Assembly: GCA_947443645.1 (NCBI GenBank)
Contig: CANEXF010000003.1
Coordinates: 62,001 to 126,000, forward strand
Direction of reading: 5' to 3'
Length of the DNA: 64,000 bases
From: Comamonadaceae bacterium
GTDB taxonomy: Bacteria; Pseudomonadota; Gammaproteobacteria; Burkholderiales; Burkholderiaceae_C
Below the pieces are notes generated by a model that did no database searches, had not been told where the DNA came from, and saw nothing but the letters and a program-made list of their open reading frames with translations. The position numbers and the translations under genes are program-made. Below are positions 19,213 through 26,872 of the stretch, in pieces. Each line of letters starts with the position of its first letter. Position 1 is the first letter of the stretch.

Positions 19213-20553
19213 ATGAAAAATTTTCCTTTTTTGAAAATGTCGATCAGCCTGCCTCTGGCGGTACTGGCAACTGCAGTGCTGATCTCCATCAACGAAATCA
19301 GCTACAGGCAGTCTACGACAGCGGCTGCCAACATTGAAGAGGCCCAAAATACCCGCAGTTCTCTCAACAAACTCATGCAGCATGTGCTGGACGCTGAAAC
19401 GGGCCAACGCGGCTACCTGCTGACCGGTGACGAGCGCTATCTGGAGCCCTACAGTGCAGCAACTGCTGAGCTCAACCAGAACATGGACGTACTTCGGCAG
19501 CTGTTCACGCCTTACCGAGAGCAGTTGGCAGATTTCGCGGCCATGTCACGGCACATATCCAGCAAGCTGGCTGAAATGGATTTGAGCGTTCGTATGCGCA
19601 AGGAAGGCAACGAGGAGGCCTGGAAATTTGTGTTGACAACTGATGTCGGACAAGAGCACATGGAAGTGATTCGAGCGCAGTCGGCCAAGCTCGCGGCCAG
19701 CAGCATCACCAAGATGGAGCAAGGACAAAGCCAGATCAAAAAGACCCTGCTGCTGTCGCGCATAGGTGTTGCCATCATGTCGCTGCTGGGCCTGTTGGCC
19801 TTTTACATGTACCTCAATCAGACCAAGGCACTTTTTCAATCAGGATTGCGGGAAAAGGAGTCTTTGCGCAAGGAACGTGACCAGCTGGACTTGCTGGTGC
19901 GGGAGCGGACCGAACGCTTGGCACAGTTGGCCACACATTTGCAAAACGTACGAGAAGATGAACGTGGTCACCTGGCGCGTGAGCTGCACGACGAGCTGGG
20001 AGCGCTTCTGACAGCCGCAAAGCTGGATGTCGCACGGTTGAAGTCTCGCATTACTGGCGATTTTCCGGAAGTAACAGAACGTCTGGCGCACCTGACGGCG
20101 ACGCTCAACAGCGGTATAGCGCTCAAGCGCCGCATCGTCGAAGATCTGCGGCCATCTTCCCTCTCGCATCTTGGACTGGTAGCCTCGCTCGAGATTCTGG
20201 CAAGAGAATTCGAAGAACAGTCAGGCTTGTCCATCACGACGGATCTTGAGGATGTCGAACTGGGAGGCTCGGCCCAATTGACGGTGTACCGCCTGGTGCA
20301 GGAGTCACTAACCAATATTGGTAAATATGCCGAGGCGACCCAGGTCATCATCAGCCTGCAGAACATGGACGGCTATGTTTCCATTGAAGTGCATGACAAC
20401 GGCCAGGGCTTTGATCTGGACGGCATTGGAGCGGGCAGCCACGGCCTTGCCGGAATGCGCCACCGGGTGGAAGCAGCAGGCGGGCGCCTGACCGTTGCCA
20501 GCGCAGTTGGAAGCGGCACGCACATCTACGCCGCGTTGCCCAACGTCTCCTGA
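19213..20553 (+). CDS. sensor histidine kinase with CHASE3 domain
   Basis: 446-residue inner-membrane kinase. Order: membrane segment (about 9-28), periplasmic CHASE3 domain (about 35-175, with HVLDAETGQRGYLLTGDERY), second membrane segment (about 181-200), coiled coil (205-240), HisKA_3 dimerisation domain with phospho-His259 in LARELHDELGALL, and HATPase domain with N box Asn368 (QESLTNIGKYAEA), DNGQGF (395-400) and GLAGMR (411-416). CHASE3 is a sensory domain of unknown ligand. The HisKA_3 type normally phosphorylates NarL-type regulators such as the one encoded divergently at 18439. The start has no competing upstream codon near the first membrane segment. Confidence 0.94.
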   Translation: MKNFPFLKMSISLPLAVLATAVLISINEISYRQSTTAAANIEEAQNTRSSLNKLMQHVLDAETGQRGYLLTGDERYLEPYSAATAELNQNMDVLRQLFTPYREQLADFAAMSRHISSKLAEMDLSVRMRKEGNEEAWKFVLTTDVGQEHMEVIRAQSAKLAASSITKMEQGQSQIKKTLLLSRIGVAIMSLLGLLAFYMYLNQTKALFQSGLREKESLRKERDQLDLLVRERTERLAQLATHLQNVREDERGHLARELHDELGALLTAAKLDVARLKSRITGDFPEVTERLAHLTATLNSGIALKRRIVEDLRPSSLSHLGLVASLEILAREFEEQSGLSITTDLEDVELGGSAQLTVYRLVQESLTNIGKYAEATQVIISLQNMDGYVSIEVHDNGQGFDLDGIGAGSHGLAGMRHRVEAAGGRLTVASAVGSGTHIYAALPNVS

Positions 20554-20748
20554 ATCTGCAACAAGTGCCGTGCTCGTCGCGGTACAAACCGTCAGCCCCA
20601 TCCTACAGCGCCAAGCCCATCGCGCTGACACAGGCGCAGGGCCACAGCCGATGATGAAAAAATCGCAAGTTCATTAACCTTGCAGCATGTGTTTGAAAGG
20701 CACCTCGACTGAGGTACCTCTCGAGTCAACCCACGCAAGGAGATATGG

Positions 20749-20913
20749 ATGCTGCACTACTCAGTCGTTTTTCTGGTCATTGCGCTGATTGCCGCGGTCT
20801 TTGGCTTCGGTGGCATCGCCGCTGGTGCAGTTGAAATCGCAAAGATTCTTTTTTTCATCTTCGCCATCATGGCCATCGTGAGTTTTGTCATCAGTCTGGT
20901 ACGCAAGAACTGA
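20749..20913 (+). CDS. DUF1328 small membrane protein (YtjA-like), 54 residues
   Basis: Very short gene: ATG 20749 preceded by AAGGAGA at about seven bases. It encodes 54 residues beginning [19 protein letters not shown], with the family block [18 protein letters not shown] and a closing LVRKN. Two membrane helices fill nearly the whole protein. DUF1328 proteins are common and uncharacterised, and often lie near stress-response genes. An overlapping frame from ATG 20745 gives no sensible protein. It heads the series of small stress or envelope genes that follows the histidine kinase. Confidence 0.9.
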   Translation: MLHYSVVFLVIALIAAVFGFGGIAAGAVEIAKILFFIFAIMAIVSFVISLVRKN

Positions 20914-21046
20914 CACTTTGCATAGTGGGCTCTGGAGTTGACGCACATCATCAGTCGCCACAGTCTTCGTCTGCAGAATTCACCTTTGTTGTGATGGACT
21001 GAAGCTTCCAGACCACTGAGACTTTTTATTTAACAAGGACATCAAT

Positions 21047-21445
21047 ATGAGCACCAACATAACATCAGCTTCCCGGGAAGCGAGCGCGGCCGTTCGTCAA
21101 GCTTCTGACGACCTGCTGCAAGGCGCAGGCAAAGTGGTCGATTCAGGCCGCGACTACGCCAATCGGGCACTGGACCATGCAGAAGACAAGGTCCGTGAAC
21201 TTCGCGGCGACGTGGATCCTCTTGTCGACATGCTGGCGTCGAAAGCCCAGAAATTGGCGCGTCAAAGCCTGGACATGGCAGCCGAAGCTAAAGACCGAGC
21301 CCAGCAGTCGCTTTCGCGCTACGCCCAGGTAACGACCCGCTATGTCGCCGAGCAACCCGTTCGCTCTGTCCTGATCGCAGCAGCAGTCGGGGCAGCCGTG
21401 GCCTTGCTGGTTTCGGCCAGACTGCACCAAAAACACAATCGTTAA
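21047..21445 (+). CDS. DUF883/YqjD-ElaB-like membrane-anchored protein
   Basis: 132 residues: a long amphipathic, Ala/Asp/Arg-rich helical part (1-95) and a C-terminal membrane helix (about 103-123) introduced by YVAEQPVRSVLIAAAVGA. That pattern (helical body, 'EQPxxSV' then a C-terminal anchor) is typical of the YqjD/ElaB family, inner-membrane proteins reported to bind ribosomes in stationary phase in E. coli. AACAAGGA precedes ATG 21047. The next two genes match the yqjE/yqjK positions of the enteric cluster. Confidence 0.82.
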   Translation: MSTNITSASREASAAVRQASDDLLQGAGKVVDSGRDYANRALDHAEDKVRELRGDVDPLVDMLASKAQKLARQSLDMAAEAKDRAQQSLSRYAQVTTRYVAEQPVRSVLIAAAVGAAVALLVSARLHQKHNR

Positions 21446-21494
21446 TCATATTTCAATACCCGCCTGACAAGATTGCCAACGGTTGACAAAATCC

Positions 21495-21860
21495 ATGCTG
21501 CACCCACTCATCGCCACTGTGATACAGCGCCCCGATCTGGTTGTCGAGCATGTCGCAGCCTATGCATCGCTCATCAATCAGGAAGCAAAAACGGCCGGCT
21601 CGCAGATTCTCAGGCACGGCGTATCGTGGGCTGTAGCCATTATCTGCGGCGCTGTTTTTTTGTCCTTGTCCGGCGTGGCCTTGATGCTTGGATTTCTGCA
21701 AGGCCAGTTCCATTGGATTCTCCTGGCGGTGCCTGGCACGGCTTTGATTCTGACAATTATTGCGGTTCATGATGCGCGAAAGGCTCTGCCAACTGAGCAC
21801 TTTCCTGAACTCAAGGCGCAGTTGGACAGTGACGCCATGGCCTTGCGCATGGTCGCATGA
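21495..21860 (+). CDS. YqjE-like (holin-like fold) membrane protein
   Basis: 121 residues with two hydrophobic helices (about 38-60 and 68-88, with WAVAIICGAVFLSLSGVAL and WILLAVPGTALILTIIAV), a short linker and a soluble C-terminal tail. Similar proteins are filed as 'phage holin family' or YqjE; here the context is chromosomal, not phage. I take ATG 21495; an in-frame TTG at 21483 would add four residues. The stop overlaps the next start (ATGA). Confidence 0.7.
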   Translation: MLHPLIATVIQRPDLVVEHVAAYASLINQEAKTAGSQILRHGVSWAVAIICGAVFLSLSGVALMLGFLQGQFHWILLAVPGTALILTIIAVHDARKALPTEHFPELKAQLDSDAMALRMVA

Positions 21861-22342
21861 ATGCCCCACAGATGTACCCAGCCACCATGAGCAGCCACCT
21901 TGAATTCAGCCCTCAGGACAGATTGGCGCTCAGCCGACGCGCCATTCTCAGGCACATGACTCAGCACAACGGAACATCTTTAGAGCACGGTCGCCACGAT
22001 GACCGAGATAACGAAAACGATGGGCTCGGTAACTCGCAGGCAACGGGTACTTGGGAGGTCATCAAGCATGCGCTGCAGGTGTGGTGGAGAAATCACCCTG
22101 TCCATATTGCGCTGGAACTTGCAAAGCCGGCGCTCGACCAGTACGCCCAAAGGAAACCTATCCAACTAATGGTCACTTCAGCAGCTATTGGCGCAGCCTT
22201 GGTGCTGGTGCGGCCTTGGCGCCTGGTGTCCATGACGGGCCTGCTGCTTTCGACGTTGAAGTCTTCTCAGCTTTCGACGCTGGCGCTATCCCTTCTTTCT
22301 GACAGATCAAAATCAACCGCGAACACAAAGGACTCCCAATGA
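21857..22342 (+). CDS. hypothetical protein, possible YqjK-position membrane protein
   Basis: I do not recognise a family. It has 161 residues: a polar, Asp/Asn/His-rich N-terminal half (about 1-70), then WEVIKHALQVWWRNHPVHIALELAKPAL-type amphipathic sequence (about 66-93) and one or two weak membrane segments (about 103-145). It starts in the stop codon of the YqjE-like gene and overlaps the ferritin-like gene by four bases, so all three are translationally coupled. Position, though not sequence, matches yqjK of the enteric yqjDEK cluster. Confidence 0.6.
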   Translation: MNAPQMYPATMSSHLEFSPQDRLALSRRAILRHMTQHNGTSLEHGRHDDRDNENDGLGNSQATGTWEVIKHALQVWWRNHPVHIALELAKPALDQYAQRKPIQLMVTSAAIGAALVLVRPWRLVSMTGLLLSTLKSSQLSTLALSLLSDRSKSTANTKDSQ

Positions 22343-22884
22343 CCCAAGCGACGCCATCAGCCCACGCCAAACTGGAGCTCAATGATGCTGGCCTGAAAGC
22401 TGCCAAAAAAAGCCTGGATAAGGGTGCTGTAACGCCCGCCTATGGTCCTCACCGCGAGTCCATCATCAAACTACTCAATGACTCCCTGGCAACGGAACTG
22501 GTTTGCGTGCTGCGCTACAAACGCCATCACTTCATGGCCAGCGGACTGTCCTCACCGAAGATCGCCGAGGAGTTTCTGGTGCATGCCAATGAAGAGTCAG
22601 CCCACGCCGACCGCATCGCGCGTCGAATTGTGCAACTCGGCGGGGAACCTGACTTCTCACCCAATACCCTGCTTGCGCGCAGCCATGCTGACTACGATGA
22701 ATCCAACGATTTGAAGACCATGGTGCGCGTCAATCTGATCGCAGAAAGAGTGGCGGTGGAAAGCTACCACCAGATGATCACCTTGATAGGCGACAAGGAC
22801 ACCACGACACGCCGCATGCTGGAAGACATTCTGGCGGACGAAGAAGAGCATGCAGACGAGCTCAAAGACTGGCTGGAAGATTGA
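22339..22884 (+). CDS. ferritin-like (bacterioferritin/Dps-type) diiron protein
   Basis: 181-residue four-helix-bundle protein. Diiron ligand motifs are visible as Glu53-type ATELVCVLRYKRHH, EESAH (ExxH), ESYH (ExxH) and DEEEH near the C-terminus. Such proteins oxidise and store iron or detoxify peroxide. The N-terminal 30 residues are polar and probably flexible. It is coupled by ATGA overlap to the upstream membrane protein gene, an unusual neighbourhood for a cytosolic ferritin and a hint that the cluster serves oxidative or general stress. A terminator-like hairpin follows. Confidence 0.85.
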   Translation: MTQATPSAHAKLELNDAGLKAAKKSLDKGAVTPAYGPHRESIIKLLNDSLATELVCVLRYKRHHFMASGLSSPKIAEEFLVHANEESAHADRIARRIVQLGGEPDFSPNTLLARSHADYDESNDLKTMVRVNLIAERVAVESYHQMITLIGDKDTTTRRMLEDILADEEEHADELKDWLED

Positions 22885-22907
22885 AGTAAGACCATTTTTT
22901 TTAGTAA

Positions 22908-22947
22908 CTGTAGGTCGGTGTGGTGCGACTGAACTACAGGATTTTTT
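22908..22947 (+). terminator. terminator after the YqjD/ferritin group
   Basis: Stem CTGTAG + GTCG pairing with CGAC + CTACAG (four-base bulge TGAA), followed by six Ts at 22942-22947. It lies 24 bases after the ferritin-like stop and before the BON lipoprotein gene, separating the two transcription units. Confidence 0.55.
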
Positions 22948-22986
22948 AACGACAACACCGCTTGAACTCACACTAAAGGAAACGAT

Positions 22987-23301
22987 ATGAAATACGCTCG
23001 CACACTCGTACTTGCCGCCATGACTGGCATCACAATTTTGTCTACCGGTTGCGCGGTTGTACGCGGTCAGGAGACCGCTGGTTCATATGTTGATGATGCG
23101 GCAATCACGACAGCGGTCAAGGCAAAAATGGTGGACGACAAGACTGTCGCCGCATCGTCCATTAGCGTAGAGACGCTCAACGGCACAGTGCAGCTGTCCG
23201 GTTTTGCCAAATCCAGCGCTGAAAAGGCGCAGGCAGAGTACATCGCGCGCGGCGTCAAGAACGTGCGGGCTGTACGTAACGACATCGTCGTTCGCCCCTG
23301 A
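22987..23301 (+). CDS. BON-domain lipoprotein
   Basis: 104 residues. A lipoprotein signal peptide ends in the lipobox LSTGC (acylated Cys about residue 22), followed by one BON domain (about 38-104; DAAITTAVKAKMVDD, then VETLNGTVQLSGFAKS and VRNDIVV). BON domains are thought to bind phospholipid, and the family includes OsmY-like and Kbp-like stress proteins. AAAGGAAA precedes ATG 22987. It is convergent with a second BON lipoprotein (23512) and closed by its own terminator at 23383. Confidence 0.88.
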   Translation: MKYARTLVLAAMTGITILSTGCAVVRGQETAGSYVDDAAITTAVKAKMVDDKTVAASSISVETLNGTVQLSGFAKSSAEKAQAEYIARGVKNVRAVRNDIVVRP

Positions 23302-23382
23302 ACGCAGTCGTTCAGCCCTGGACTCTCAAGCCATTGAGTGCTTGAATTTTCCTGGTCCTGATCGACGGTTTGTGGAATCAAT

Positions 23383-23418
23383 GCAGGCGCTGGCGTGAGG
23401 CTGGCGCCTGCATTTTTT
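23383..23418 (+). terminator. intrinsic terminator of the plus-strand BON gene
   Basis: Eight-base perfect stem GCAGGCGC (23383-23390) / GCGCCTGC (23404-23411) with a 13-base loop, followed by a six-T run at 23413-23418. It sits about 80 bases after the BON gene stop. Confidence 0.75.
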
Positions 23419-23460
23419 ATTGAGGTTTGCGGTGTACGACATCCAGCATAGAAAATACTG

Positions 23461-23497
23461 ACGTAAGAAAGCCTCCTAGCGGAGGCTTTCTTTACGT
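23461..23497. terminator. bidirectional terminator between convergent BON genes
   Basis: Long stem: AAGAAAGCCTCC-type arm (23461-23476) and its complement (23481-23497, one unpaired T), loop TAGC. The flanks give T-rich ends on both strands, so it can end transcription from either side. It lies just after the stop of the minus-strand BON gene (23512). Confidence 0.85.
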
Positions 23498-23511
23498 CCA
23501 GTGGCTAGAAA

Positions 23512-24009
23512 TTAGCCGGCCTTGACTACCAGTTTATTGGTGACGGAGGTCACGCCCTTCACCGCTTTGGCCAGCGTGGTAGCCTTCTCGCGGGCGGCTT
23601 CAGTCGGTGCTGGTCCATCAAGCGTCACAGCGCCATTTTTAGTATCGACATTAATTTTGATGGCGCTCAGATCCGCGTCCTTGGCAAGCGCTGCGGACAC
23701 CGATGCGGTGATTGCCAGATCTTCTGCAGATGCGGCAATCGAATCAGCAGTCTTCTTGCCAGTACTCTCCGCTTTCTGGGCGGCCTCCTTCATGGACTCC
23801 TCGGCTTTGGCGACCGATGCTTCGGTCTTGGCCTTGGCTTCAGCGGCAGCCTGCTCGGTCTTGGCCACTGCGGAGTCAAGCTTCTGACCAACCGTCTGAC
23901 CATCATCCTTCTTTTGACATGCGCCCAGAGCAACCAGCAACACAAGGGAGCAGGCGGTCGCCAGTTTTTTACCGGTAAAAAATGGTGGAAAGATCGTCGT
24001 AGTTGTCAT
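23512..24009 (-). CDS. BON-domain lipoprotein with Ala/Lys/Glu-rich helical linker
   Basis: 165 residues. The signal peptide has a lipobox LVALGAC (Cys about residue 31), then a strongly charged, alanine-rich heptad-like stretch (about 40-92; KTEQAAAEAKAKTEASVAK) likely to form a coiled coil. A BON domain follows (about 95-165; LAITASVSAALAKD, VDTKNGAVTLDGPAP, VTSVTNKLVV). The linker would hold the BON domain away from the membrane, or mediate assembly, in the periplasm. TCCAGGAGG precedes the start on the minus strand. It resembles OsmY-type stress proteins in domain content only. Confidence 0.87.
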   Translation of the reverse strand: MTTTTIFPPFFTGKKLATACSLVLLVALGACQKKDDGQTVGQKLDSAVAKTEQAAAEAKAKTEASVAKAEESMKEAAQKAESTGKKTADSIAASAEDLAITASVSAALAKDADLSAIKINVDTKNGAVTLDGPAPTEAAREKATTLAKAVKGVTSVTNKLVVKAG

Positions 24010-24200
24010 GAATTCCTCCTGGAAATATTTGCTTGGATGCTAAGACCATGCGGCAATGTTTGCCTCAGATGTAGGCGCGACTGCAGGTGCGCCACTTCAT
24101 CCTGTGTTGAAATCTAAAGCGCACGCCCGAGTCTGGAAGTCGGAGAGGAATGGCAACCGCTGTAGGACAAGCGGTATTTTTTAAATGATATGTTTCGAAC

Positions 24201-24749
24201 TCAGGCATGGCAACTGCCATGCCACTTTCGAAAACTGCGCGGAAGTTCTGCTGCACCGTCTGCAAACAAGCCGCGCTGCGCAAGCTGCGCCTGAGACTGC
24301 TCCGCCGAGTAAGGGCCCGGCTGGCGACCATAGCCGTTGGACCAGGCATGCCCGTTGACCACCATCCAGCGGCCGACATCATCGGCACCCAAATCTATCC
24401 TGGCCAGCAAGCGTCCATAGTCGTCATGCCGACGCTTGGACACGGTCAATGCGACTGTCTGACCCAGTATCTGGTGCTCAAGCGCAGCGCGGGCGTCGCG
24501 CCCCCAAGACTGGCATATCTCAGGCGCGTCAATCCCGACGATACGGACTTTCAGGATTTCGGCGCCGGGCGCTGTTTTCACCCACACCGTATCGCCATCC
24601 ACAACGCGAATCACGACGCCGGCGTAGCTGCGTGCCACTGCTTGCGCATAAACGAATGCCGACCCTGTCCAAAGCGGCACGGACAAGATGACCGCCGCAA
24701 GCGTGTGCAGCGATGACCGTACGGACAGCTTGAATCTAAGCATAAGCAT
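24201..24749 (-). CDS. secreted staphylococcal-nuclease-like (SNase) protein
   Basis: 182 residues: signal peptide (about 1-36, ending near VYAQA) and an SNase domain (about 42-160). The motif VVDGDTVWV supplies calcium-binding aspartates, and the catalytic triad of the family is complete: Arg69 (VRIVGIDAPE), Glu77 and Arg113 (YGRLLARI). It should be an active calcium-dependent nuclease in the periplasm or outside the cell. An alternative start is ATG 24743. Its start overlaps the stop of the DUF429 gene by one base (TGATG), so the two are probably co-translated. Confidence 0.88.
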   Translation of the reverse strand: MLMLRFKLSVRSSLHTLAAVILSVPLWTGSAFVYAQAVARSYAGVVIRVVDGDTVWVKTAPGAEILKVRIVGIDAPEICQSWGRDARAALEHQILGQTVALTVSKRRHDDYGRLLARIDLGADDVGRWMVVNGHAWSNGYGRQPGPYSAEQSQAQLAQRGLFADGAAELPRSFRKWHGSCHA

Positions 24750-25579
24750 CAGGCCGTGATAATCCAGCCTTCAAGTGGGTCAAGCGCCTCGGGCAAACCA
24801 TACAAGACGGCGCCCTTTTCATGCTGACTCTGCGCCCAGGCTGCCTGCATCAGGCAGAGCACAGCATCCAGACTATCGCCCTTGGCGTCATCAACCAAAG
24901 CATCGCGTTGGGCGTGGCTGAGCTTGAGCCGGAGATTCAGGCGCGTTTGCCCGTGCTCCAGCGCAGTGATCAGGTCCTTGCGGGCAATCAAGCGCTCGGG
25001 CGTCTGTTTGGCTTTGTCATCGCTTTTATACGAGCGTTTTCCCAGAACTTCACGCGCGAGCAAGCCCGGGTAACCCTCAAGCGCAACACGCGTGATGTCA
25101 CCATCGATCAGCCCCGGCAGATGTGCGCCAGCCTTGACCAGTCGGGGTGTGCCCGCGTGCAGCATGTAGGCCACAGGCGGGTTTACCCACTTCATGGAAG
25201 GGCTGGAGCCCGCAGGCAGATCTGCAGCGCGATGCGCAAATTTTTTACCTGTCGGTCTGGCATCACAAAAGGCAGCGAAAGTGTTGCGTATCTGTTCGCG
25301 ACTCAGGCTCGCGTAGTGCGCCATGAAGTCGGACCAGTTTGTGGGCCAGCCCAACTGCGTCACGAGCTCACGCGGCAGGCCAAAAGGAAAGTCAAAGGCC
25401 CCCAGCCATTTTTCGGGCCGCTGCAGCCAGTCACCGAAGGCATCCAGAGACTCCAAACGCTCCAGTTTTGAAAGCCGCACGCAGCTCTGACGACATTCAC
25501 CCAGGGCCATGATGATGGGCTTGAGGCGTGTGGGACTGCTGGAGAAATCACAACCCAGCAGCATGGGCGAAGCCGACAC
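24749..25579 (-). CDS. DUF429 protein (predicted RNase H-like fold)
   Basis: 276 residues, uncharacterised. The N-terminus MLLGCDFSSSPTRLKPI matches the DUF429 pattern of an early Asp in an RNase H-like core. Further conserved-looking parts are FDFPFGLPREL, ALEGYPGLLAREVLG and AKGDSLDAVLCLMQAAWA, with acidic residues that could form a metal site. ATG 25579 is followed by a second in-frame ATG at 25564 (MLLG), which may be the true start. It is translationally coupled to the SNase-like gene; no substrate can be inferred. Confidence 0.72.
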   Translation of the reverse strand: MSASPMLLGCDFSSSPTRLKPIIMALGECRQSCVRLSKLERLESLDAFGDWLQRPEKWLGAFDFPFGLPRELVTQLGWPTNWSDFMAHYASLSREQIRNTFAAFCDARPTGKKFAHRAADLPAGSSPSMKWVNPPVAYMLHAGTPRLVKAGAHLPGLIDGDITRVALEGYPGLLAREVLGKRSYKSDDKAKQTPERLIARKDLITALEHGQTRLNLRLKLSHAQRDALVDDAKGDSLDAVLCLMQAAWAQSQHEKGAVLYGLPEALDPLEGWIITA

Positions 25580-25613
25580 TTATGAAATACGCGGAATCAG
25601 GACAAGAAGCGGC

Positions 25614-26036
25614 TCAGGAGCGTCCGATGATCGAAGCTGTCGCCATCAGCTCTTCAAGCAGCGCCAACGACATTTTCCCCGACACAGCGTAGGGGTCAAG
25701 CTCTGGTTTTTCGGAATATTTGAGCAGGATGGACGTGTTGAGTTTGGCCACGTTGACCTGGCCCATGGTCCAGCCACCGAAGCGGCGTTCAAAAATTTCT
25801 TCATAGTCAAGCAGCACAACGTCCTTGTGGCGCTTGTCTTTTTGAATGTGCGCGTACAACTCATTGACCTGGTTGCGGCCACCCTCCAGAGCCTGAAGGA
25901 AAATGCCGCCGCCGTAGCAGAGTATGCCGGTGATTCCGCAGACCGGGTTGTGGCTGCGCGACTGGGCGAGTATGGCCTCGGTGGCCTCTGCGGCGGGTTC
26001 AACCACGCGGCTGACGTAAAGAAGGCGTACTAACAT
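25614..26036 (-). CDS. BLUF-domain blue-light sensor protein
   Basis: 140-residue short BLUF protein that should bind FAD and switch hydrogen bonding under blue light. Key residues are in the expected places: Tyr7 (LLYVSR), Asn30 (HNPVCGITGIL), Gln48 (GIFLQALEG), Trp89 and Met91 (GGWTMG), corresponding to Tyr21, Asn45, Gln63, Trp104 and Met106 of AppA. There is no attached output domain; the C-terminal 45 residues would form the short cap helices through which PixD-type BLUF proteins contact partners. It starts 11 bases after the folE stop on the same strand, so it is very likely co-transcribed with folE. Confidence 0.93.
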   Translation of the reverse strand: MLVRLLYVSRVVEPAAEATEAILAQSRSHNPVCGITGILCYGGGIFLQALEGGRNQVNELYAHIQKDKRHKDVVLLDYEEIFERRFGGWTMGQVNVAKLNTSILLKYSEKPELDPYAVSGKMSLALLEELMATASIIGRS

Positions 26037-26047
26037 GTTCTTAATCC

Positions 26048-26776
26048 TCAGTTGCCACTGGCTTTGGGTATGAGCGCGAGGAACTCACGACGCAAATTGG
26101 CGTCCTTGAGGAATTTCCCGCGCATGACAGAATTGATCATCTTGCTGTCCATGTCCTTCACGCCGCGCCAGCCCATGCAGAAATGGCTGGCTTCCATGAC
26201 GATGGCAAGACCATCAGGAGAGGTTTTCTCCTGAATCAGGTCGGCCAGCTGAACCACCGCCTCTTCCTGAATTTGCGGCCTGCCCATGACCCATTCAGCC
26301 AGCCTTGCGTACTTGGACAGACCAATGACGTTGGTATGCTCATTGGGTAGCACGCCAATCCAGATTTTTCCAATCACCGGGCAAAAATGATGTGAGCAGG
26401 CGCTGCGCACCGTAATCGGGCCAACAATCATCAACTCGTTGAGGTGCTCAGCGTTGGGGAATTCGGTGATCGCGGGCGCCGCGACGTAACGACCCTTGAA
26501 GACCTCGTTCAAATACATCTTGGCGACACGCCGGGCTGTATTGTTGGTGTTGTGGTCACGCTCGGTGTCAATCACCAGACTGTCCAGTACGCCCTGCATC
26601 TTGCTTTCGACTTCATCGAGCAGCTTTTCCAGATCACCCGGCTCTATGAATTGCGCGATGTTGTCATTGGCATTAAAGCGCTTTTGCGCAGCGGCCAGAC
26701 GTTCGCGAATTTTGACGGAAACAGGTGTGCCCTCGTCAGTGGCATCTTGTGGTGACGTAGCGGATTTCATAAGCAT
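26048..26776 (-). CDS. folE: GTP cyclohydrolase I
   Basis: Opens the imidazole ring of GTP to form 7,8-dihydroneopterin triphosphate, the first step of folate and tetrahydropterin synthesis. Zinc ligands are Cys127, His130 (RSACSHHFCPVIG) and Cys200 (ASHFCMGWRG), matching Cys110, His113 and Cys181 of E. coli FolE. At 242 residues it is slightly long because of a polar N-terminal extension. ATG 26770 is an alternative start two codons in. The BLUF gene follows directly, and the next folate-pathway enzyme candidate, NudB, is encoded 4 kb away on the same strand. Confidence 0.96.
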   Translation of the reverse strand: MLMKSATSPQDATDEGTPVSVKIRERLAAAQKRFNANDNIAQFIEPGDLEKLLDEVESKMQGVLDSLVIDTERDHNTNNTARRVAKMYLNEVFKGRYVAAPAITEFPNAEHLNELMIVGPITVRSACSHHFCPVIGKIWIGVLPNEHTNVIGLSKYARLAEWVMGRPQIQEEAVVQLADLIQEKTSPDGLAIVMEASHFCMGWRGVKDMDSKMINSVMRGKFLKDANLRREFLALIPKASGN

Positions 26777-26812
26777 GTATCGATATTAACAGCCCGACCA
26801 AAAATACGGCTT

Positions 26813-26837
26813 CCCCTTTGATTACAAAGGGGTTTTT
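26813..26837 (+). terminator. perfect hairpin with T-run on the plus strand
   Basis: CCCCTTTG / CAAAGGGG around ATTA, followed by TTTTT on the plus strand. Both flanking genes (ligase ending at 26873, folE starting at 26776) are on the minus strand, where the stem is followed by AAGCCGTATTTTT rather than an immediate T-run. It may end ligase transcription imperfectly, or stop a plus-strand (antisense) transcript. Confidence 0.6.
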
Positions 26838-26872
26838 ACCCTCCCCTCAGCCAATTCGACCACAATCAGCTA

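Noticed and set aside
21495-21860. Prophage remnant suggested by the holin-like protein
   Set aside because: There are no phage genes, attachment sites or integrase nearby, and the neighbours fit the chromosomal yqjDEK-type cluster.
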